This document shows positions 1-4,329 of a stretch of 6,263 nt of DNA, piece by piece; the stretch's first letter is position 1, and the number at the start of each line of letters is the position of its first letter. The position numbers were made by a program, and so were the translations under genes. The DNA comes from an uncultured Prevotellaceae bacterium (GTDB lineage: Bacteria > Bacteroidota > Bacteroidia > Bacteroidales > Bacteroidaceae), in NCBI GenBank assembly GCA_946539635.1, contig CAMNHS010000086.1:1-6263 (forward strand), written 5' to 3'. The notes under the pieces were generated by a model. That model had not been told where the DNA came from and made no database searches. It saw only the letters and a list, made by a program, of their open reading frames with translations.

Positions 1-219
1 GCAGAGTCTTATCTGATAGACTACTATGTAATATTCGTTCCTGAGAAATACAAGAAATGGAATCAGGAGTATGAGGGACTTACACCCCACATGTACACAT
101 ATCTGATTCTCATGGATATGAACTACTCTGACGCGGATATCCAGAGAATTCTAAGTATAAGTCCATCAAGCCTAAGGTCATTACGCTCACGCGTAATGAC
201 GAAGAAGAAATGTGAATAA
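1..219 (+). CDS. C-terminal end of a helix-turn-helix regulator-like protein (5' end outside window)
   Basis: Frame 1 is open from the window edge to a TAA at 217-219, giving 72 residues. The last ~45 residues start with LTPHMYTYLILMDMNYSDAD and continue into ISPSSLRSLRSRV, followed by a basic tail. This pattern (LTP, hydrophobic helix, short turn, IxxxLxIS, then a recognition-helix-like SLRSLRSRV) resembles the LuxR/sigma-4-like DNA-binding tail that ends many Bacteroidetes TPR or hybrid regulators. That family assignment is from memory and the upstream sensor part is not visible. The gene converges on folE with 80 bp between the stop codons. Being a real gene end is well supported by the frame and composition; the regulatory role is an inference. 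Confidence 0.6.
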   Translation, partial: AESYLIDYYVIFVPEKYKKWNQEYEGLTPHMYTYLILMDMNYSDADIQRILSISPSSLRSLRSRVMTKKKCE

Positions 220-255
220 GACAGAATATGCCCAACTCCAGACAATAAGGAGGTG

Positions 256-301
256 AAAAAGTTTAACGGTTAAAGACAGATTGAACAGTTAAAACCTTTT
301 T
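256..301. terminator. possible bidirectional terminator between convergent genes
   Basis: A run of A followed by GTTTAAC (256-267) pairs with GTTAAAACCTTTTT (288-301). This gives about 12 base pairs with a two-base bulge (294-295) around a 20-base loop. The A-run and T-run at the two ends would give a U-tract in both directions. It sits exactly where the plus-strand gene (ending 219) and folE (stop codon 300-302) converge. The stem is AT-rich and bulged, so this is only a candidate. Confidence 0.35.
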
Positions 302-902
302 ATCCTTGTAGTTTTACCAGGTTGTAAAACTCGTTTCTCAGTTGTGCCTTTTTCTTAAATTCTCCTGTGAAGTAGGTTGTTGACATCTCGCCATTGTTTT
401 TCACCCCTCTCATGCTTTTGCACAAGTGTCTGCCTCTTAGCATTATGGCAAAACCGTGTGCTGTTCCGTTGAGGGCATCGCTTATCATGTCAACGATTTC
501 CTTACACAGGCGCTCCTGTAGTTGCAGTTTTGCAGCGCAGAAGCCCACTACTCTTGCCACTTTTGAGATACCCAGTATCCTTCCCTCAGCACTTGGTATG
601 TAGGCAAAGTAATATCTTCCGTAGAATGGTAGGATGTGGTGTTCGCACATAGAGTAATAATCGCCACAGTCGAAGACCATTTCCTCGCTGTGTGCAGAAT
701 TCTTGAATGTCGTGATGCGTGGTTTCCTGCTGGCGTCATAGCCGCGGAAAATCTCATGGTACATCCTACAGATGCGGTCAGGCGTATTTTGAAGGCCCTC
801 GCGGTCGGGGTCTTCTCCTATGTAGGTGAGAATAGTGCGTATAGCCTGTTTCAGCTCTATTTCACGTTGAGTATCTTGTGTGTCTGAAGTGATAATGTCC
901 AT
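300..902 (-). CDS. folE: GTP cyclohydrolase I (FolE)
   Basis: This cytoplasmic enzyme converts GTP to 7,8-dihydroneopterin triphosphate and formate, the entry step for both folate and queuosine. The 200-residue product has the usual core length. Visible motifs are EDPDREGLQNTPDR (30-43), the zinc and active-site block SMCEHHILPFYG (84-95), GISKVARVV (111-119), QLQERLCKEI (127-136) and RHLCKSMRGVKNNGEMSTT (158-176). Zinc ligands by homology to the E. coli enzyme are Cys86, His89 and Cys161, all present. The only in-frame ATG before the core is at 902, so the start lies inside queE and the genes overlap by 46 bp. As third gene behind queD and queE, it most likely supplies substrate for 7-deazaguanine synthesis. 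Whether the genome has another folE for folate cannot be seen. Confidence 0.95.
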   Translation of the reverse strand: MDIITSDTQDTQREIELKQAIRTILTYIGEDPDREGLQNTPDRICRMYHEIFRGYDASRKPRITTFKNSAHSEEMVFDCGDYYSMCEHHILPFYGRYYFAYIPSAEGRILGISKVARVVGFCAAKLQLQERLCKEIVDMISDALNGTAHGFAIMLRGRHLCKSMRGVKNNGEMSTTYFTGEFKKKAQLRNEFYNLVKLQG

Positions 903-1465
903 TGTGGGTTTCTTAGAATATAGTCAATACATTTCTGTCTGTTAATTTCCGCTGGCTGCCCGTCATCTAAAGGCTGCAGACGATATTCCTGTATGAAAAA
1001 GCGGTGATTATAGAAGTTCAGGTCGTTCATGTAGAGCATGGGCTGCTCTCCGTCGAAGAGCACCTTCAACTCGTCAATCCTCTGTATCTTTATGGGAAGG
1101 TTCTTTGGTGAACAGGTTACCCAGTCGATGAGAGATTCCTCCTGATCCTTCAGGTTGAATTTACTGTCCAGTTTTACACTTCCGTTCGTCTCTATCTGTA
1201 CGAAGAAGAGGTTCTCCTGCAATTTCTGACAAAGCGAAGGCGTCAGCTGCAAAGTCGGCTCTCCACCGGTTATGACAACATGATTGGCGGGATATTTCTT
1301 CACCTCTGCCAAAATCTCGTCTTCGGTCATTTCTACGTACTCCTCATGCTGAGTGTCGCAGAAAGGACATTTAGTGTTGCAGCCGCTGAAGCGGATAAAC
1401 ACTGCAGGAGTGCCTGTAAAGCTGCCTTCTCCCTGCAGGGAATAAAAAATCTCGTTAATCCTCAT
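857..1465 (-). CDS. queE: 7-carboxy-7-deazaguanine synthase (QueE), radical SAM enzyme
   Basis: QueE uses a [4Fe-4S] cluster and S-adenosylmethionine to contract 6-carboxy-5,6,7,8-tetrahydropterin into 7-carboxy-7-deazaguanine. The N-terminus MRINEIFYSLQGEG is the family's typical opening. The cluster motif CX3CX2C is at Cys29, Cys33 and Cys36, and VITGGEPTLQ, the SAM-binding GGEP motif, has GGEP at 67-70. The C-terminus SLQTHKILNVK also looks like a normal family end. The product is 202 residues from the ATG at 1465. In-frame starts also exist at 1486 (ATG, preceded by a GGAG-containing purine stretch) and 1495 (GTG); I chose 1465 because homologous proteins begin at MRINEI or its equivalent. 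It overlaps the queD end by 11 bp and the folE start by 46 bp, consistent with translational coupling. Confidence 0.95.
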   Translation of the reverse strand: MRINEIFYSLQGEGSFTGTPAVFIRFSGCNTKCPFCDTQHEEYVEMTEDEILAEVKKYPANHVVITGGEPTLQLTPSLCQKLQENLFFVQIETNGSVKLDSKFNLKDQEESLIDWVTCSPKNLPIKIQRIDELKVLFDGEQPMLYMNDLNFYNHRFFIQEYRLQPLDDGQPAEINRQKCIDYILRNPQWTLSLQTHKILNVK

Positions 1466-1793
1466 CTTCTTCGTAAATGGCAACATTTCCTTCACTCTCC
1501 TGCACCTCTACGCGGTAACATTCTGGTATCTGATCGCATATCCAGCGTGCTACATTCTCTGCCGTAGGGTTGAAGGGCAATAGTTCGTTAAGATTTCCGT
1601 GATCCAAGTATCCGTGAATTTTCTCCTTCACATGTGTGAAGTCAATCACCATACCGTCTTGATTTAGTTCTTTAGCCTTACAAAACACGATGACAACCCA
1701 GTTGTGACCATGCAAATTCTCGCACTTACTCCTGTACGAAAGTTTCAGCTGGTGGCAACCAGCTATCTCCATAGTTTTCCTGATGTAATACAT
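1455..1793 (-). CDS. queD: 6-carboxy-5,6,7,8-tetrahydropterin synthase (QueD, 6-pyruvoyltetrahydropterin synthase family)
   Basis: QueD converts dihydroneopterin triphosphate to 6-carboxy-tetrahydropterin, the substrate of QueE. The 112-residue product is normal for the family. Zinc ligands are His14 (CHQL) and His28 and His30 (LHGHNW). The catalytic Cys24 (KCENLHGH), the Asp64-His65 pair (LDHGNLNELLP) and Glu99 (QESEGN) are all present, as is the PTAENVARWI block (76-85). I start at the ATG at 1793. A TTG two codons upstream (1799) is in frame but would lie within the leader aptamer, so it is unlikely. This is the first gene of queD-queE-folE, directly behind a preQ1-I riboswitch and a Bacteroidetes-type promoter. 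The acidic tail EEDED is a small oddity. Confidence 0.95.
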   Translation of the reverse strand: MYYIRKTMEIAGCHQLKLSYRSKCENLHGHNWVVIVFCKAKELNQDGMVIDFTHVKEKIHGYLDHGNLNELLPFNPTAENVARWICDQIPECYRVEVQESEGNVAIYEEDED

Positions 1794-1797
1794 AAGC

Positions 1798-1830
1798 AAA
1801 GTTTTTTAGTTAGGGTTTTCTTCTACCTAA
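1798..1830 (-). promoter_or_regulatory. preQ1-I riboswitch aptamer upstream of queD
   Basis: On the minus strand, UUAGG (1830-1826) pairs with CCUAA (1814-1810) to form P1. The ten-base loop 1825-1816 is followed by a single C (1815) directly before the 3' strand of P1, the position of the cytosine that pairs with preQ1 in known preQ1-I aptamers. After P1 comes CU, then six A residues (1807-1802), then CUUU (1801-1798). CUUU can pair with loop bases GAAG (1823-1820) to close the H-type pseudoknot. Loop length, the G11-C pair, the A-rich tail and the CU-A6-CU spacing match the Bacillus subtilis queC-type aptamer almost base for base. The pseudoknot ends four bases before the queD ATG, so control of translation initiation is likely. 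The call was made by eye, without a covariance-model search. Confidence 0.85.
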
Positions 1831-1844
1831 GCTATTTTCAATTC

Positions 1845-1873
1845 GCACCTGCAAATTTGAAATTTGCGGGTGC
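1845..1873. repeat. near-perfect palindrome at the expected queD transcription start
   Basis: Arms 1845-1858 (GCACCTGCAAATTT) and 1860-1873 (complement reads GCACCCGCAAATTT) match at 13 of 14 positions around a single central base. The palindrome begins at the last base of the queD -7 box and spans the expected transcription start. It could be an operator for a dimeric regulator. Alternatively it could be a short hairpin at the 5' end of the queD mRNA, because GCAAATT and AATTTGC can close a three-base loop. Symmetry is seen directly; function is inferred. Confidence 0.6.
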
Positions 1874-1903
1874 AAAGGTACGAAAAAATAACGAAAACGA
1901 AAA
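1873..1903 (-). promoter_or_regulatory. promoter of queD-queE-folE
   Basis: The minus strand reads TACCTTTG at 1880-1873, a match to the Bacteroidetes -7 consensus TAnnTTTG. The -33 position (about 1900-1903) has TTTT within a T/C-rich repeat rather than TTTG, so that element is weak. The same -7 box and spacer, 25 nt in all, recur in front of the TonB receptor gene. Transcription would start around 1862-1868, leaving a leader of about 70 nt that contains the palindrome and the preQ1 aptamer. Confidence 0.65.
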
Positions 1904-1916
1904 TGAAAACGAAAAC
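1891..1916. repeat. hexamer tandem repeat (ACGAAA type, about 4 copies)
   Basis: Four units of ACGAAA follow each other (1891-1896, 1897-1902, 1903-1908 reading ATGAAA, 1909-1914) plus two further bases. The tract covers the -33 region of the queD promoter. Length changes by slippage could alter promoter strength. It could also be simple low-complexity A/T-rich intergenic sequence. Confidence 0.6.
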
Positions 1917-1969
1917 TTTTTTTATTTTTTGCTTGTATTATCGTGACGAAGTACCTTAGACTATCGTGT

Positions 1970-1999
1970 CAAAGGTATAAATAATGCACAATAAACAAA
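1970..1999 (-). promoter_or_regulatory. possible second, upstream minus-strand promoter
   Basis: The minus strand has TTTG at 1999-1996 and TACCTTTG at 1977-1970, separated by 18 nt, one base short of the usual 19-21. It points toward queD and would give a leader of about 170 nt. It lies directly behind the divergent protease promoter, so the two would be back to back. The -7 match is exact but the region is A/T-rich, so this remains a candidate. Confidence 0.35.
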
Positions 2000-2013
2000 A
2001 AAAAATGGTTTAT

Positions 2014-2045
2014 TTTGCAAATTCAGTAAAAAAGACGTACCTTTG
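2014..2045 (+). promoter_or_regulatory. promoter of the C10 protease gene
   Basis: TTTG at 2014-2017 and TACCTTTG at 2038-2045 are separated by 20 nt, an exact fit to the Bacteroidetes -33/-7 pattern. The expected start lies around 2052, leaving a leader of roughly 30 nt to the ATG at 2081. The leader contains AAAAAAGGAAAA, whose AAGGA (2066-2070) may act as a weak ribosome binding site ten bases before the start. Confidence 0.7.
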
Positions 2046-2080
2046 CATGCCGCAATCTATTAAAAAAGGAAAAATATACA

Positions 2081-4108
2081 ATGAAAACAAAAATAAAACT
2101 TACCATCCTAATGCTGATGATAACAATCTGTCAGGCAGCATGGGCTGATGTTGAAATAAATGAGAAGAATTTCCCTGACAAGAATTTCCGCAAGTGGGTG
2201 TTGGGGCAGTCATATGGTAAGGACGGCATATTGACTGATGAGGAGATTGCTGAAATAACGGAGATTAATGTGTCAAACAAAGATATTCATGACCTGAAGG
2301 GAATAGAGTATTTTGCGGCATTGGAAAGCCTTAACTTAGATAGGAACATAGTCAAGTCTGTCGATGTATCGAATAATAGGAATTTGGCATATCTAAGAGT
2401 TGGATGGAACCAGCTTACCTCACTTGATGTCTCAAAGAATAAGGCTTTGCGATTCCTGATGTGTGGCGGCAATTCTCTGACAGACCTTAATGTCTCAGGA
2501 TGTACTGCACTCGAATGGATACGCTGTTGGCGCAATCGGTTTAATGGTGCAGCAATGGATTCTTTGGTGAAGAATCTGCCATCTGTCAAAAAAGCATATT
2601 TACATGCTATAGATTCCTTGTATGAGCGGAATGCAATGACCTCTTCGCAGGTCGCAGCGGCAAAAGCCAAGGGTTGGTTGCCAACAAAATATGCCAATCG
2701 CGCTTGGATAGACTATGCTGGCAGCGAGCCTCTTCCGATAGTGATTGCTGATGATAGGGCTGAAATAGATTCGTCTGTCGTTTCGTCAAAATATGTTTTT
2801 CCGGAGGATGTGAAACCCCTCATAAGAACTCAATGGGGACAGCATTTTCCTTTCAACCTGTTATGCCCGGTGACAGACAAAAGCAATGAACAGAGTCCAT
2901 ACAAACTGGCTGGCTGTGGTCCTGTGGCTATGGCGCAGGTGGTGAACTATCATCGCTATCCGTCGATTAGCCCTGATGGGGAGTATAAATATGAATGGGA
3001 CCTGATGTTCAACAGGTTGAATGCTAATGTGCAGAAGAGGGAAATTGTTGCTGTTGCAAAGCTGATAAGCGATTGTGGCATATCTTCTTTTACAGAATAT
3101 GGGGACGATTGGAGCAGTACTTACCTTGATTTTATCATGGGAGCATTGAAACGTCTGTTCGGATATAGCAACAATATGAGCATCTATAACCGTGCCGATT
3201 TCTTAACTCCTAAGCGAGACAGCCTATATCGACAGCTTATATTTTCGGAACTGAAGGCTGGAAGACCTGTCCTCTATCGTGGAACCAGCAAAAAGGGCGG
3301 AGGGCATCTGTTTATCATTGACGGATGTAAGAAGGATAAGGTGCATGTCAACATGGGATGGGCTGGTGATAGCGACGGCTACTATGATTTAAGCGACTTA
3401 GGAGGCTATGTTGACCATCATTGGATGCTGATAGATGTGGCTGACAGCAGTTATCAGGCGGCAACAAAAGAGGTTACTATAAACGATGCTGGTTCCCTTG
3501 TAAAACTTCTCACTCCTGAAGAGCGACTGACGACTCGCCACATCAAGCTGAGAGGAAAGATGAATGGCATAGACTTCTTTACTCTTCGGGAAATGCTGAA
3601 AAAGGGTCTGCTCCGCACTGTTGATATGGAGGAGGTAGAGTTGGAAACATTGCCTGATACGGCATTTTCTTTCTGCCACTATCTGTCACACTTCGTAGCA
3701 CCGAGAACATTGAAACGAATGGGAAATCAATCCTTTTTTCATTGCAGCAATCTCAACTATGCGGTATTCCATGATGGGCTGCAAGAGGTAGGGAACGGAG
3801 CTTTTATAGGATGCAGAAATCTTCTTGCTGTGAGGTTGCCGGAAACAACAACCAGGATAGGAGTTAATGCCTACACATCATGCAACACACTTCTTTCTGT
3901 CACTATTCCTGAAGGAGTATCGGAGATTTGTAATTATGCCTTCTCCTATTGTCAGCATCTTTATGCTATCAACCTACCAAAATCCCTGCGAAAGATTGGC
4001 AAGGAGGTATTCAGAAACTGTGATCGCCTGAAATACATCCGCCTGGATTCCGAAAATCCTTTTTTTACCATCAATGAGAAAAAGGAGCTTGTACAGACAG
4101 GAAAATGA
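2081..4108 (+). CDS. secreted C10 family (streptopain/interpain-like) cysteine protease flanked by leucine-rich repeat domains
   Basis: The 675-residue product begins with a signal peptide, probably cleaved after Ala22 (AWA). Residues ~24-155 form an N-terminal leucine-rich repeat domain with 21-residue steps (LESLNL 81, LAYLRV 102, LRFLMC 123, LEWIRC 144). A linker resembling the end-cap of such domains (NAMTSSQVAAAKAKGWLPT, 184-202) follows. The C10 peptidase domain spans ~245-455: WGQHFPFN (252-259), nucleophile Cys279 in GCGPVAMAQVVNYH, catalytic His409 in GGGHLFIIDG, and Asn424/Trp427 in NMGW. Residues ~463-525 resemble the cap seen before BspA repeats, and ~526-660 are BspA-like repeats with an F..C pattern about every 23 residues. 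All catalytic residues are present, so activity is expected. No typical C10 propeptide is seen. Family members degrade host or dietary proteins; the substrate here is unknown. Confidence 0.9.
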   Translation: MKTKIKLTILMLMITICQAAWADVEINEKNFPDKNFRKWVLGQSYGKDGILTDEEIAEITEINVSNKDIHDLKGIEYFAALESLNLDRNIVKSVDVSNNRNLAYLRVGWNQLTSLDVSKNKALRFLMCGGNSLTDLNVSGCTALEWIRCWRNRFNGAAMDSLVKNLPSVKKAYLHAIDSLYERNAMTSSQVAAAKAKGWLPTKYANRAWIDYAGSEPLPIVIADDRAEIDSSVVSSKYVFPEDVKPLIRTQWGQHFPFNLLCPVTDKSNEQSPYKLAGCGPVAMAQVVNYHRYPSISPDGEYKYEWDLMFNRLNANVQKREIVAVAKLISDCGISSFTEYGDDWSSTYLDFIMGALKRLFGYSNNMSIYNRADFLTPKRDSLYRQLIFSELKAGRPVLYRGTSKKGGGHLFIIDGCKKDKVHVNMGWAGDSDGYYDLSDLGGYVDHHWMLIDVADSSYQAATKEVTINDAGSLVKLLTPEERLTTRHIKLRGKMNGIDFFTLREMLKKGLLRTVDMEEVELETLPDTAFSFCHYLSHFVAPRTLKRMGNQSFFHCSNLNYAVFHDGLQEVGNGAFIGCRNLLAVRLPETTTRIGVNAYTSCNTLLSVTIPEGVSEICNYAFSYCQHLYAINLPKSLRKIGKEVFRNCDRLKYIRLDSENPFFTINEKKELVQTGK

Positions 4109-4146
4109 GGAATATTTATAATGTTTAATCAGAAGACTCTGTCTGT
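4093..4146 (+). terminator. weak candidate terminator after the protease gene
   Basis: ACAGACAG (4093-4100), within the last codons of the protease gene, is the exact reverse complement of CTGTCTGT (4139-4146). The loop is 38 nt and the nearest T-run comes only about 20 nt later (4166-4170). The pairing is perfect, but the long loop and distant T-run make termination uncertain. No better terminator is visible before the next promoter. Confidence 0.25.
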
Positions 4147-4162
4147 CCGGCTGCAAAATTAA

Positions 4163-4224
4163 TTATTTTTCAATAACCCAGCCTTATTCTTCAATAACCC
4201 AGGCTTATTTTTCAATAACCAGCC
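4163..4224. repeat. three 21-bp tandem repeats upstream of the TonB receptor promoter
   Basis: Units 4163-4183, 4184-4204 and 4205-4224 share the pattern TTATTYTTCAATAACCCAGSC; the third lacks one C. The core CAATAACC begins at 4171, 4192 and 4213, exactly 21 bp apart, which is two helical turns. The array ends 30 bp before the -33 box of the receptor gene. Spacing on one face of the helix suggests a multi-site operator or activator site, but a neutral tandem duplication is possible. Confidence 0.85.
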
Positions 4225-4254
4225 TTTGTCGTTCTATTTGTTTCGCGTTTTTAT

Positions 4255-4285
4255 TTTGTTATTTCGTTATTTTTTCGTACCTTTG
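4255..4285 (+). promoter_or_regulatory. promoter of the TonB-dependent receptor gene
   Basis: TTTG at 4255-4258 and TACCTTTG at 4278-4285, with 19 nt between them, fit the Bacteroidetes -33/-7 consensus. The block 4262-4286 is identical over 25 nt to the queD promoter on the other strand (1896-1872). The expected start is near 4292, about 38 nt before the ATG. No Shine-Dalgarno is seen in front of that ATG, as is common in this group. Confidence 0.7.
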
Positions 4286-4293
4286 CCAGCCAA

Positions 4294-4309
4294 ACGGCGA
4301 AGTTGCCGT
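4294..4309 (+). promoter_or_regulatory. small hairpin in the receptor mRNA leader
   Basis: ACGGC (4294-4298) pairs perfectly with GCCGT (4305-4309) over a six-base loop, followed by AT, G and five T residues (4313-4317). It lies at the very 5' end of the predicted mRNA. It could protect the 5' end, act as a tiny attenuator, or be chance. Confidence 0.35.
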
Positions 4310-4329
4310 ATGTTTTTAAATAATCAACA

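Noticed and set aside
253..273. Six-codon GTG-started reading frame after the AAGGAGGTGA motif
   Set aside because: Only MKKFNG; the start codon overlaps the motif itself, and nothing suggests a real peptide.
394..887. Plus-strand and alternative-frame open frames across folE
   Set aside because: They lie fully within folE, whose motifs are complete, and show no recognisable domain.
1704..1946. 80-codon plus-strand frame over the queD start and intergenic region
   Set aside because: Its end is encoded by the hexamer repeat and its start is antisense to queD; the region is explained by promoter and riboswitch elements.
1939..1968. Direct repeat TATCGTG at 1939-1945 and 1962-1968
   Set aside because: Only 7 bp, 23 bp start to start, with no symmetry or link to a promoter element; likely chance.
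2287..2789. Minus-strand open frames within the protease gene
   Set aside because: They are shadows of a long, motif-supported gene.
4109..4162. Read-through or short peptide after the protease stop (frame from ATG near 4121)
   Set aside because: The extension is 17 codons with no repeat-like content, so neither a recoded stop nor a small gene is supported.
4109..4329. Cobalamin riboswitch upstream of the receptor, expected if it were a typical regulated btuB
   Set aside because: The promoter sits only about 45 bp before the start codon, leaving no room for the aptamer, and no conserved B12-box-like sequence was seen.
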